Of a DNA stretch of 40,804 nucleotides, positions 9,499 through 17,612 are shown piece after piece. Position numbers and translations under genes: made by a program. Below the pieces are notes generated by a model, which saw only the letters and a list, made by a program, of their open reading frames with translations, searched no databases and was not told the DNA's origin. How positions within the stretch are numbered: the stretch's first letter is position 1; each line of letters opens with the position of its first letter. Origin of the DNA: Flavobacteriales bacterium (GTDB lineage: Bacteria > Bacteroidota > Bacteroidia > Flavobacteriales_D > Sanyastnellaceae); assembly GCA_019694805.1 (NCBI GenBank), contig JAIBBG010000028.1:1-40804 (forward strand), read 5' to 3'.

Positions 9499-11292
9499 AT
9501 GTCAGCCAATACACAAGACAAAGCGATCACAGGAGGTGAATTTCTGATTCGCAAAACAGCCGCTTCCGAAATCTTCATACCAGAAGAATTTTCTGAAGAA
9601 ATGCTGATGATGAAAAAAACCTGTGAGGACTTCGTTGCGACAGAAATCACACCTAAACTCGATGCCATTGATCATCAGGAACCCGGATTGATGGAGAGTG
9701 TGCTCACCAAAGCAGGCGAACTTGGATTGTTGGGCATCTCCGTGCCTGAAGAATACGGAGGCATGGGCATGGACTTCAAAACATCTATGCTTTGCACAGA
9801 AGCTCTCGGTGCCGGACACAGCTTCTCTGTGGCTTATGGTGCACAGACAGGTATTGGTACTTTACCAACGTTGTATTATGGTTCTGAAGCACTCAAACAG
9901 AAATACCTCACCAAAATGGCAACAGGTGAATACAAAGCTTGTTATTGCCTAACCGAACCTGGAAGTGGCAGTGATGCCAATAGCGGAAAAACAAAAGCGA
10001 CATTGAGTGAAGATGGCAAACACTACATCATCAATGGTCAGAAAATGTGGATTACCAACGCTGGCTTTGCAGATGTTTTCACGGTCTTTGCGCGAATAGA
10101 TGATGATGCAAATCTATCAGCCTTCGTACTGGACAAATCGATGGAAGGCATTACACTGAATCCTGAAGAAAAAAAGATGGGGATTAAAGGCTCATCCACA
10201 CGACAAGTCTTCTTCAATCATGTAAAAGTACCAGTTGAAAATATGCTGAGCGAAAGAAACAATGGTTTCAAAATCGCTGTGAATATTTTGAATATCGGCC
10301 GCATCAAATTGGGTGGTGGTGTATTGGGTGGAAGCAAAGACACGTTGCATGAAGCCATTAAATATGCCAATGAACGCCTGCAATTCGGAAGGCCGATCAG
10401 CAAATATGGCGCAATCAGAAGCAAAATTGCCGATGGATGCATCAGGGTTTATGCACTGGAAAGTGCTTTGTACAGAGCAACACAAAATATCGATGATGCC
10501 ATTATTTCTCTACAAAAAGAAGGAATGGATAAAGGACAATCTGTCCTCAAGGGTATCGCTTCATTCGCACCGGAATGTGCAATCCTAAAAGTATATGGCA
10601 GTGAAGTACTGGACTTTGTGGTAGATGAAGCTGTCCAAATTCACGGAGGTATGGGTTACAGCGCAGAAACGCGTGTCGAACGCGCATATCGCGATGCACG
10701 TATCAATCGAATTTTCGAAGGAACAAACGAAATCAATCGTCTGCTCACTGTAGATATGATATTGAAAAAAGCCATGAAAGGCGAACTTGATTTGATGTCG
10801 CCTGCCATGAAGGTTGCAGGTGAATTGATGTCAATCCCTGAATTTGGTGATGCTCCTTCAACAGAATTTGAAGCTTGTCATCAATACCTTGAAAATTTCA
10901 AGAAAGCAATCCTGATGGTTGCTGGAGCAGCAGTTCAAAAGCTCATGATGCAACTCGAGAAAGAACAAGAAGTTTTGATGAATATCGCTGATATGATTAT
11001 TGAAACTTACATTGCAGAATCTCTTCTTCTTAGAATTGAAAAACTTGCCACGATGAAAGGCGAAGAAGCTGTTGCAGTGCAAAAAGAAATGATGAAAGTC
11101 TTTTTCTTTGAAGCATCAGAAAAAATCGCTCACCACGGCAAAGAAGCATTGTATGCTTTTGGAGAAGGTGATGAACTGAGAATGATGTTGATGGGCTTGC
11201 GCAGATTCACCAAAACAGAACCCTTCAACGTGAAGGCTTCAAGACAGGTTATTGCTTCTACAGCCATTGCTGCAAATAAATACTGCTGGTAA
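9499..11292 (+). CDS. fadE: Acyl-CoA dehydrogenase, FadE type with C-terminal extension
   Basis: FAD-dependent oxidation of acyl-CoA to trans-2-enoyl-CoA, the first step of each beta-oxidation cycle, passing electrons to ETF. The 597-residue length equals Bacillus FadE and VLCAD/ACAD9-like enzymes rather than the 380-residue short form: after the normal core (to about residue 420) there is a helical C-terminal domain. Motifs seen: CYCLTEPGSGSDA, KMWITNAGFAD, QFGRPISKYGAI, QIHGGMGYSAE and RINRIFEGTNEINR. Last gene of the operon, followed by a strong terminator. Confidence 0.96.
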   Translation: MSANTQDKAITGGEFLIRKTAASEIFIPEEFSEEMLMMKKTCEDFVATEITPKLDAIDHQEPGLMESVLTKAGELGLLGISVPEEYGGMGMDFKTSMLCTEALGAGHSFSVAYGAQTGIGTLPTLYYGSEALKQKYLTKMATGEYKACYCLTEPGSGSDANSGKTKATLSEDGKHYIINGQKMWITNAGFADVFTVFARIDDDANLSAFVLDKSMEGITLNPEEKKMGIKGSSTRQVFFNHVKVPVENMLSERNNGFKIAVNILNIGRIKLGGGVLGGSKDTLHEAIKYANERLQFGRPISKYGAIRSKIADGCIRVYALESALYRATQNIDDAIISLQKEGMDKGQSVLKGIASFAPECAILKVYGSEVLDFVVDEAVQIHGGMGYSAETRVERAYRDARINRIFEGTNEINRLLTVDMILKKAMKGELDLMSPAMKVAGELMSIPEFGDAPSTEFEACHQYLENFKKAILMVAGAAVQKLMMQLEKEQEVLMNIADMIIETYIAESLLLRIEKLATMKGEEAVAVQKEMMKVFFFEASEKIAHHGKEALYAFGEGDELRMMLMGLRRFTKTEPFNVKASRQVIASTAIAANKYCW

Positions 11293-11327
11293 CAAACAAG
11301 TAAATTTTGCTAACGATATCAAAGTGT

Positions 11328-11358
11328 AAATGGCGCCTCAGTGCGCCATTTTTCTTGC
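11328..11358 (+). terminator. Rho-independent terminator of the marR-fadNAE operon
   Basis: AAATGGCGC (11328-11336) pairs perfectly with GCGCCATTT (11343-11351) around a 6-base loop, followed by TTTCTTG. It starts 36 bases after the fadE stop. Confidence 0.85.
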
Positions 11359-11368
11359 TGATAACATA

Positions 11369-12151
11369 TCATTTAAATCGACCAATGGCACCAAGACCAA
11401 ATAATGCAAAATCATACTTTACAGGATCAACAGGATCAAAACTTCGCAAGACCATATCGATTTCTTCAACTGCTTTCCAATCATTCTGACGACGCTGTAA
11501 TAAGCCCAGTTTTCTGGCAACATTGCCGGTATGCACATCCAAAGGCAATGAAAGTTGTGATGGTTGAATGTGTTGCCAAATACCGAAGTCAACCTTTCTT
11601 TTATCTCTTCGAACCATCCACCGCAAATACATATTCAATCGCTTTGCAGATGAGCCAGACATCGGATCAGCCACATGTTTAGTGGTTCGTTCGCTTTTGT
11701 TTTTCTCAAAAAAACAATTTCGAAAGTGATGAATAGCGGATTGCGCATTCAGTTCACCTTTCATGTAAGTAGAAAATACATGTTCGAGGCCATGATGTTC
11801 CTGATAAATATGCCGAAGAGAACGTATGAATTGTTTCAAATCTTCCCCGTTAAATGTTCTATAAACAAAACGATTCAATGATTTCAACTCACGTTCATCA
11901 TGGTTCATGACAAAATCATATGGTTGATGATCCATCATCTCCATCATTTTCTGTGCACCAGCAAGAATGGCCTTTCTATTTCCCCAGGAAATAGAAGCAG
12001 TAAGGAAGCCGGCAATTTCAATGTCCTCTTTTCTGGAGTACAAGTGAGGAATAGATATGGGATCAGCATCAATAAAACTGCGGGTATTGTACTTGTCAGC
12101 CATCTCATCGAGAAAACTTTTCAATTCCACATTTGGAAGAGTCGATTCCAC
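11369..12151 (-). CDS. TIGR02757 family protein (DUF2400)
   Basis: A 260-residue conserved protein of unknown function. Recognised by the family pattern: LYSRKEDIEIAGFLTASISWGNR near residue 40, FVYRTFNGEDL, the arginine-rich RLNMYLRWMVRRDKRKVDFGIW, PLDVHTGNVARKLGLL, and a C-terminal DPVDPVKYDFALFGLGA. The helical make-up with a basic RWMVRRD segment and a DVH motif resembles the HhH-GPD glycosylase fold, which would mean DNA repair, but the enzymatic activity is not established. Starts with GTG; 18 bases downstream of the DUF4159 gene and probably co-transcribed with it. Confidence 0.88.
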   Translation of the reverse strand: MESTLPNVELKSFLDEMADKYNTRSFIDADPISIPHLYSRKEDIEIAGFLTASISWGNRKAILAGAQKMMEMMDHQPYDFVMNHDERELKSLNRFVYRTFNGEDLKQFIRSLRHIYQEHHGLEHVFSTYMKGELNAQSAIHHFRNCFFEKNKSERTTKHVADPMSGSSAKRLNMYLRWMVRRDKRKVDFGIWQHIQPSQLSLPLDVHTGNVARKLGLLQRRQNDWKAVEEIDMVLRSFDPVDPVKYDFALFGLGAIGRFK

Positions 12152-12169
12152 GGCTTTCAGATGAGGATG

Positions 12170-12835
12170 TTATTCATCTTCGCTGCCCATTAAGGCAAAT
12201 TGCAAAAGATTAGCACCCATTCTCAGTGCCTTTTGTCTTGCTTCATCAGAATCTTTGTGCACTTCATAATCTTCCCATCCATCGCCCAGATCACATTCAA
12301 AGTCGTAGAAGAGAACGAGTCTTCCTTCGTAGACCAAACCAAATCCCTGAGGTGCTTTTTTGTCGTGCTCATGGATTTTAGGCAATCCATTTTGAAACTG
12401 ATAAGTTTGATGATAGATCGGGTGAGAAAAAGGCAGCTCGATCAAATCGAGTTCAGGAAAAACCTTTTTGAGTTCCTTCCGAATGAATTTATCCATTCCG
12501 TAGTTATCTGAGATATGCAGAAAACCACCCCCGATGAGATAATTCCGAAGATTTCGAGCATCATCAGCAGAGAATACCACGTTGCCGTGCCCAGTCATAT
12601 GGACAAATGGATAATTGATGATTTCAGGACTGCCTGCATCGATATAAGGCACCTCCTGATCAATATTCATGTTGAGGTTTTTATTGACGAATTGAACAAG
12701 GTTTGGAACACTGGTTGGATTGGCATAATAGTCTCCACCACCACGGTATTTCAATACTGCAATCTTGTATGTGGGTGGCGCCATGACGAATGAAGCCAGC
12801 ACTGGAACGATCAACAATAAAAGCAATCTTTTCAT
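12170..12835 (-). CDS. DUF4159 domain-containing exported protein
   Basis: A 221-residue protein with a signal peptide (MKRLLLLLIVPVLASFVMA) and a single DUF4159 domain: YKIAVLKYRGGGDYYANPTS, FVHMTGHGNVVFSADDARNLRNYL, GGFLHISDNYG and a C-terminal LGDGWEDYEVH. The fold resembles a class I glutamine amidotransferase-like or ThuA-like sandwich, with GGFLHISD in the position of the nucleophile loop but without an obvious catalytic triad. In many Bacteroidota such proteins stand alone or near MoxR/BatA genes; here its partner is the TIGR02757 gene. Function unknown. Confidence 0.85.
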   Translation of the reverse strand: MKRLLLLLIVPVLASFVMAPPTYKIAVLKYRGGGDYYANPTSVPNLVQFVNKNLNMNIDQEVPYIDAGSPEIINYPFVHMTGHGNVVFSADDARNLRNYLIGGGFLHISDNYGMDKFIRKELKKVFPELDLIELPFSHPIYHQTYQFQNGLPKIHEHDKKAPQGFGLVYEGRLVLFYDFECDLGDGWEDYEVHKDSDEARQKALRMGANLLQFALMGSEDE

Positions 12836-12851
12836 CTTCAGATATTCGTTT

Positions 12852-12902
12852 CAAAAATACATGAGTAATTGGTGAATCCTCTCATCAACGGAAATACCTT
12901 TG
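12852..12902. promoter_or_regulatory. Divergent promoters for the DUF4159 gene and ridA
   Basis: Two exact TAnnTTTG elements lie back to back. On the minus strand TATTTTTG occupies 12859-12852, 17 bases before the DUF4159 start. On the plus strand TACCTTTG occupies 12895-12902, 14 bases before the ridA ATG, with a TTG at 12869-12871 (spacing 23, at the long end). Both give short leaders. Confidence 0.55.
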
Positions 12903-12915
12903 CTAAAATTTCCTC

Positions 12916-13293
12916 ATGAAAAAAATCATTCATTCGACCAACGCGCCAGCTCCCATTGGTCCATACAGTCAAGCAGTTTTAGCTAACGGAACACTCTACA
13001 TCAGCGGACAAATCGCCATTGATCCTGCTACTCAACAATACCAACCTCAAGATGTGCGCAGTGAGGCAGAAATGGTGATGAAAAATCTACAAGCCATTCT
13101 CACAGAGGCCGGCATTGGATTTTCCCATGTTGTCAAAACAAATATTTTTCTGGCCGATATGAATGACTTCGCGACAGTCAATGAAGTGTACGGCGGTTAT
13201 TTCCAATCTGATTTTCCGGCAAGAGAAACGGTTCAGGTTTCGGTATTGCCTAAGAATTGCAAGGTTGAAATTTCGATGATTGCGGTTCTGTAA
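12916..13293 (+). CDS. ridA: RidA family reactive intermediate/imine deaminase
   Basis: Hydrolyses reactive enamine/imine intermediates released by PLP enzymes. The 125-residue protein matches the family from end to end: APAPIGPYSQAV (9-20), LYISGQIAIDP, VVKTNIFLADMNDFATVNEVYGGYF, then PARETVQVSVLPKNCKVEISMIAV. The Arg in PARETVQV is the substrate-binding arginine of active RidA, and the C-terminal Glu in KVEISM is kept. A monocistronic gene with its own promoter, convergent with nothing until gldD beyond a small ORF. Confidence 0.95.
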   Translation: MKKIIHSTNAPAPIGPYSQAVLANGTLYISGQIAIDPATQQYQPQDVRSEAEMVMKNLQAILTEAGIGFSHVVKTNIFLADMNDFATVNEVYGGYFQSDFPARETVQVSVLPKNCKVEISMIAVL

Positions 13294-13354
13294 GGCAAAT
13301 AATTTTAGTGTTGTTGCATCAAGAATTCACTAACTTCGTTCAAACAATCAGGCC

Positions 13355-13516
13355 ATGGTCCTCAGAAAGATTCTTTATTATCTCAACCCTGCCAACCTTT
13401 TCAAAAAAGAGAAAGCAGATCTGAATCTCCGTTTTATGCACGGCATCAATAAGATTTCCATTCTGATGTTTGTGATTTGCCTCGTGGTTCTTTTGGTAAG
13501 ATATCTCACCAGATAA
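13355..13516 (+). CDS. Small membrane protein, DUF6728-like
   Basis: A 53-residue ORF, ATG to TAA. It has a charged N-terminal half (MVLRKILYYLNPANLFKKEK) and a segment NLRFMHGINKIS followed by a single membrane helix, ILMFVICLVVLLV, and a basic end. The MHGINKISI motif before a lone helix is, to my knowledge, the hallmark of the small DUF6728 family of Bacteroidota. It probably sits in the inner membrane with its N-terminus in the cytoplasm (positive-inside). It ends 4 bases before the gldD stop, on the opposite strand. TAACTTCG at about 13331 could serve as a variant -7 element. Function unknown. Confidence 0.75.
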   Translation: MVLRKILYYLNPANLFKKEKADLNLRFMHGINKISILMFVICLVVLLVRYLTR

Positions 13517-13520
13517 GTAC

Positions 13521-14114
13521 CTATTTCCACGTAATCGTCTCGGTGAGGTGCATGATATCCTCACGAAGAAATTCCAGCACAGGTGCTATAGAATCTGGAT
13601 TCGGGGAGTTGAAAAAATATAGTGATCCGCGAAAAAAATGTGATGTGCTATCTGTTAGAAAAAACTGCAACTGCGACGCTGTTTCACCTTCAATATCATA
13701 CACGATTCCATAAACTTGATTTGTGCTATCAGCAATAGGTGTGCGCTTCAGCGCAGTGGCCTTCATTTCATGTTTCGCTGCAAATCCATAGGCATCGTGT
13801 AATAACTTATCCATATTGCCATTTACAGGCACATAAGTACAATGCAATCTCGCATTGAACCTGGGGAAGTAAACGTTAAACCAACAGGAATCATTGCTCA
13901 TTCTATCTTTGAACAATTCCACTTTTGAGTAATTGGGTAATTCAAGCTGCATCGGACAAGCAGACTCATAAACGCGGTAAGATTTTTCCGGAAGATCTAT
14001 TCTGAAATAACCTTTAGGTCGGGGTATAAAATTATCCTCCTGAAGAAAAAAATACCAAACTGCAAACATCAAAACGAAGGCAGAGATGAGTATGAGCAAA
14101 ATTCTTTTTGTCAT
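13521..14114 (-). CDS. gldD: Gliding motility protein GldD
   Basis: An envelope protein needed for gliding and type IX secretion in Flavobacterium, working with GldE in an unknown way. The 197 residues contain the family core PRPKGYFRIDLPEKSYR (32-48), CPMQLELP and the C-terminal HLTETITWK. In characterised relatives GldD is a lipoprotein. Here the N-terminus is a plain hydrophobic segment (residues 4-24) with no cysteine until residue 53, so it looks membrane-anchored or cleaved rather than lipidated. Eight bases after gldE; last gene of mutY-ssb-gldE-gldD, an order conserved in the phylum. Confidence 0.93.
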   Translation of the reverse strand: MTKRILLILISAFVLMFAVWYFFLQEDNFIPRPKGYFRIDLPEKSYRVYESACPMQLELPNYSKVELFKDRMSNDSCWFNVYFPRFNARLHCTYVPVNGNMDKLLHDAYGFAAKHEMKATALKRTPIADSTNQVYGIVYDIEGETASQLQFFLTDSTSHFFRGSLYFFNSPNPDSIAPVLEFLREDIMHLTETITWK

Positions 14115-14122
14115 TCCGATAC

Positions 14123-15466
14123 TTAGTGATTTTCAGAAGAAATTTTTTCCGGTAAACTTATCTTCACCCGTTTGATTTTGCGTTTGTCCGCAGATTCAAT
14201 TAAAAAATGATATCCTTTGAATTGAATGGCATCACCTCTCAATGGAATTCTACCTGCCTGTTCAATCAGAAAGCCTGCAAGTGAACTACTATCTCCTCTG
14301 GCCTCTTCAAAATCCTCTGGCTCGATGCCCATGATTTTATACATATCAACGAGTGAAATCTTGCCTTCCATCACATATGTTCTTTCATCGAGTTTGGAAT
14401 ACTGGAGTTCTTCTTCATCAAACTCATCAGAAATTTCTCCGACTATTTCTTCGAGTATGTCTTCAAGAGTAACCAATCCCGAGGTTCCACCATATTCATC
14501 TACCACAATTGCCAGGTGTATTTTGGCTTGTTGAAATTCCTGAAGCAAATCGTCAATTTTTTTATTCTCAGGAACAAAAAATGGTTGCTTGATCAAATCC
14601 TGCCAAGCGTAATCTACTTCATCAAGGTAAGGAAGCAAGTCTTTCACAAACAGAAAACCTGCCACTTCATCGGGAGAATCTTTGATAACAGGCAATCTGG
14701 AATACCCTTTATCGAGAACTGTTTCGAGGACTTCTTGAAAAGAATCTGTGTACCGCAAAAATGAAATATCCACTCGTGCGGTCATAATCTGGGCTGCTTC
14801 TTTACCTCCGAAAGTGACAATACCTTCAAGAATTTTATGTTCTTCATCTGTGCGATCATCATCAGCTGTCAACTCGAGGGCATGACCAAGTTCATCAACA
14901 GAAATATTTGTCTTCACCTTATTCTTCAATGCCTTTTCCAACATGGAAGAAGTTCCCATGAGGAACCAGGTAAGCGGACTGAGGATTTTTGAAATGGCCT
15001 TGAGTGGAAGCGCCATCATTCTAGCAACTTGCAGGTTATTTCCGGTCGCATACACTTTAGGAACAACTTCAGCAAAAAGGACAAGGATGAATGTAATGAC
15101 AACAACGTCAATCAGTGTTTTCAGGAAACCATCTTGAGGAAACCATTCATCGGACAATTGCGTGGCAAGCAAAACTATCGCAATGTTGATGGCATTGTTG
15201 GCGATGAGCACTGTAGCGAGTAACCTCTTAGGCCCAAGCTCGCGATCGGGTAATTCCAACAATTCCAAAATGCGTTGATCCGACGATGACTTTGACTCAG
15301 CGAGGTCAGCTTTTTGACTGGGTGACAAAGAAAAAAGTGCGACTTCACTGCTGGAGAGCAAGGCACTACACAACAGCAAAAGCAGCACAAGGACTAATAG
15401 ACCCGTGCTGCTGAACACACTCAGGAAAATGATATTGAGGTGAAATACCGTTATCGCAGTTTCCAA
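14123..15466 (-). CDS. gldE: Gliding motility-associated protein GldE (CNNM/CBS/CorC-HlyC)
   Basis: An integral membrane protein of the CorC/hemolysin C superfamily. The 447 residues divide into a CNNM (DUF21) membrane domain at about 20-200 with three or four helices, two CBS domains at about 220-345 (MTARVDISFLRY..., then VVDEYGGTSGLVTLEDILEEIVGEI), and a C-terminal CorC_HlyC domain ending KRVKISLP. Family members act as ion transport regulators; GldE is needed with GldD for gliding. Between ssb (21 bases) and gldD (8 bases), so the three are one unit. Confidence 0.95.
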   Translation of the reverse strand: METAITVFHLNIIFLSVFSSTGLLVLVLLLLLCSALLSSSEVALFSLSPSQKADLAESKSSSDQRILELLELPDRELGPKRLLATVLIANNAINIAIVLLATQLSDEWFPQDGFLKTLIDVVVITFILVLFAEVVPKVYATGNNLQVARMMALPLKAISKILSPLTWFLMGTSSMLEKALKNKVKTNISVDELGHALELTADDDRTDEEHKILEGIVTFGGKEAAQIMTARVDISFLRYTDSFQEVLETVLDKGYSRLPVIKDSPDEVAGFLFVKDLLPYLDEVDYAWQDLIKQPFFVPENKKIDDLLQEFQQAKIHLAIVVDEYGGTSGLVTLEDILEEIVGEISDEFDEEELQYSKLDERTYVMEGKISLVDMYKIMGIEPEDFEEARGDSSSLAGFLIEQAGRIPLRGDAIQFKGYHFLIESADKRKIKRVKISLPEKISSENH

Positions 15467-15487
15467 AAATTCATGTGTTAGTTAGAC

Positions 15488-15919
15488 TTAAAATGGAAGA
15501 TCATCGTCATCGGCTCCCATGTGTATCGGGGGTACTTCCGCCGTTGAGGTAACCGCCGGAGGAATTTGCTCCCCGTTAGGTTTACCCCCGAGAAGAACCA
15601 TGTCTGTGACATTGATTTCATAGAAACGGCGGGTGATACCATCTTTATCCTGGTATTCACGTGAACGGATGCTTCCCTCCACATAAACCTGACTTCCTTT
15701 GCGCAGGTATTGCTGAGCAACCTTTGCAAGGCCGGCACGGCCGATTCTGATGTTATGCCACTCAGTAGGCAAATCGACGCGTTGATTTTTTTCGCGATCG
15801 AAATAGCTTTCTGTTGTAGCGAGTGAGAATGTGCACACGGTGCCACCGTTCTCAAATGTCTTGGTTTCTGGATCTCTTCCGAGATTACCAAGAAGTGTTA
15901 CTTTGTTAATGCTTGCCAT
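15488..15919 (-). CDS. ssb: Single-stranded DNA-binding protein
   Basis: Coats single-stranded DNA in replication and repair. The 143-residue protein begins MASINKVTLLGNLGRDPE, has the OB fold over residues 4-108 (WHNIRIGRAGLAKVAQQYLRKGSQVYVEGSI), a short Pro/Thr linker and the acidic tip DDDDLPF used to recruit partners. The linker is short compared with E. coli SSB. It has its own -7 element at 15967-15960 and is followed by gldE, the typical neighbour in Bacteroidota. Confidence 0.98.
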   Translation of the reverse strand: MASINKVTLLGNLGRDPETKTFENGGTVCTFSLATTESYFDREKNQRVDLPTEWHNIRIGRAGLAKVAQQYLRKGSQVYVEGSIRSREYQDKDGITRRFYEINVTDMVLLGGKPNGEQIPPAVTSTAEVPPIHMGADDDDLPF

Positions 15920-15959
15920 TTGTTTAAAGATATTAGATTTTTAATAAAATTGAACGGTA

Positions 15960-15967
15960 CAAACGTA
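15960..15967 (-). promoter_or_regulatory. -7 element of ssb
   Basis: The minus strand reads TACGTTTG (TAnnTTTG), about 40 bases before the ssb ATG. It allows ssb-gldE-gldD to be transcribed apart from mutY. An inverted repeat, ATTGGAAT and ATTCCAAT with 16 bases between (15996-16027), lies just upstream. Confidence 0.5.
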
Positions 15968-16081
15968 CGTCAGTTCCGATGGATTCTTATTCCGGATTGG
16001 AATGTCTTATGAGAAAGTTATTCCAATTTCTGCTCATGAGATGGATGAAGTGTTAACGCATCTTTTGATCGAAAACCATGA

Positions 16082-17134
16082 CTACCTTTTTAAGACGGAC
16101 AAATATTTGTCGACCAATCTCGGTACGCCATAATCTCCCAAATCCCGTTGATGAATTCTTATCCAGTCCGGTGAAACATGAGTCATTTTCTTTTTCGTCC
16201 GGATATGAATAAACCGCGCAGTGATCTTGCGATGAGTTAGGATGTGAGTCATTTCCTCACTGAAGGTGATAACGCAATCTTTCTTCATGAGTCCATGGCT
16301 TCTCATAAAAGACGAAAGCAATGATCCGACATCGGGCGCGTTGTCCGTTTCCACACCAGGAAAATCGTAAAGTCCCTTCCAAATGCTCCCGAGTCCGCGT
16401 TTTCTGATCCATACATGACTTGGCTCTTCAACATGGAAATAGGTCATCCAAATATTCTTCACTCCCACCTTTTTCTTTTTGACCGGAAAATGGGCAATTG
16501 AATCTGTCTTGTTGGCCACACATTGTCGTTTGAATGGACATTCAGCGCATTTCGGTGATCGCGGTGTGCAATGCAGTGCCCCAAACTCCATGATGGCTTG
16601 ATTGTATGTTGCGGGAAACTGCGCATCGATCAATTCATCGGCCAGCAGATTGAAGGCCTTCTTACCTTCTTTTGAATCGATGGCGTGTTCAATGCCAAAA
16701 ATTCGACTGAGTACACGTACCACGTTGCCATCGATCACCGGTTTTTTTTCACCAAATGCGAAGGACGCAATGGCTGCCGCGGTATATGGACCAATTCCCA
16801 TGAGTTGAATCAGGCCATCATAATGATCAGGAAATCGACCTCCGTGCTCCTCAACCACCCATTGAGCCGTATGATGAAGATTTCGAGCCCTGCTGTAATA
16901 TCCCAAGCCTTGCCAGGCTTTGAGAACGACATCCTCAGATGCTGTAGCCAGATCTTTTACCGAAGGAAATAAGCGAAGAAACTTCAGGTAGTAATCAAGC
17001 CCTTGATCTACGCGGGTTTGCTGCAAAATCACCTCTGAAAGCCAAATATGGTAAGGATTTGTAGTTTCCCTCCATGGCAAGTTGCGGTGATGCTCTTCAT
17101 ACCACGCGATGATCTTTCGGCTAAAATCCTTCAT
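16082..17134 (-). CDS. mutY: A/G-specific adenine glycosylase MutY
   Basis: Removes adenine mispaired with 8-oxoguanine in base-excision repair. The 350 residues contain the catalytic Glu34 (WLSEVILQQTRV), the helix-hairpin-helix LMGIGPYTAAAIASFA, catalytic Asp135 (PVIDGNVVRV) and the 4Fe-4S ligands Cys189, Cys196, Cys199 and Cys205 (C-x6-C-x2-C-x5-C). The C-terminal NUDIX-like 8-oxoG sensor domain (about 225-350) includes THILTHRKITARF. Divergent from the HU gene and the first gene of mutY-ssb-gldE-gldD, with 162 bases before ssb. Confidence 0.97.
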   Translation of the reverse strand: MKDFSRKIIAWYEEHHRNLPWRETTNPYHIWLSEVILQQTRVDQGLDYYLKFLRLFPSVKDLATASEDVVLKAWQGLGYYSRARNLHHTAQWVVEEHGGRFPDHYDGLIQLMGIGPYTAAAIASFAFGEKKPVIDGNVVRVLSRIFGIEHAIDSKEGKKAFNLLADELIDAQFPATYNQAIMEFGALHCTPRSPKCAECPFKRQCVANKTDSIAHFPVKKKKVGVKNIWMTYFHVEEPSHVWIRKRGLGSIWKGLYDFPGVETDNAPDVGSLLSSFMRSHGLMKKDCVITFSEEMTHILTHRKITARFIHIRTKKKMTHVSPDWIRIHQRDLGDYGVPRLVDKYLSVLKR

Positions 17135-17225
17135 GGCCGCAAGGATAAAGCCTTTCTGCTATCACAAAAAGGACGGGAATCCACTATCCCACATCACTTT
17201 TCTCTAACAATCAGTAAAAGAACCA

Positions 17226-17255
17226 TTTGAAATTCTGATTTAGCAGTTATATTTG
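17226..17255 (+). promoter_or_regulatory. Strong Bacteroidota promoter for the HU gene
   Basis: TTTG (17226-17229) and TATATTTG (17248-17255) are separated by 18 bases, an ideal -33/-7 pair. The start would be near 17260, giving a leader of about 50 bases. The same -7 octamer drives the tRNA-Val array at 40387. Confidence 0.75.
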
Positions 17256-17312
17256 CCGCCCGATTTTGAAAAAAATACATAATTCATTTATAATCAATAA
17301 AATTAAGAGCTA

Positions 17313-17612
17313 ATGACAAAGGCGGATATTGTGACGGAGATTTCCAACAAGACTGGCATCGACCGCAATGACGTACTCGCGATCGTAGAAGGATTCATGG
17401 GTACAGTAAAGAATGCAATGGAAAACGGAGAGAATGTTTACCTCCGTGGATTCGGAAGCTTTATCGTGAAAAAGCGTGCTGAGAAGCTTGGACGTAACAT
17501 CCTTGCAAAAACCAGCGTGGTGATTCCAGCGCACTACATCCCTGCATTCAAACCTGCGAAAGAATTCATGGATGAAGTGAAAGCTAAAGTGAAAGTTGTT
17601 GAACATGCCTAA
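17313..17612 (+). CDS. HU family DNA-binding protein
   Basis: A histone-like protein that bends and compacts DNA. The 99 residues show the family pattern: MTKADIVTEISNKTGI, a dimer helix region, GENVYLRGFGSFIVKKRAEKLGRNI (the saddle and start of the beta arm), an arm tip with AKTSVVIPAHYIPAFKPAKEF, then a short C-terminal tail. The PAHYIPAFKP arm is the usual Bacteroidota variant of the P-x4-FKPG motif. It overlaps the start of the TPR gene by 8 bases, and the operon continues to the COX24-like gene and perhaps rng. Confidence 0.95.
   Translation: MTKADIVTEISNKTGIDRNDVLAIVEGFMGTVKNAMENGENVYLRGFGSFIVKKRAEKLGRNILAKTSVVIPAHYIPAFKPAKEFMDEVKAKVKVVEHA

Noticed and set aside
15478..15891. A 137-codon ORF overlapping ssb on the same strand
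   Set aside because: The alternate frame lacks any recognisable domain while the other frame is full-length SSB with its DDDDLPF tip.
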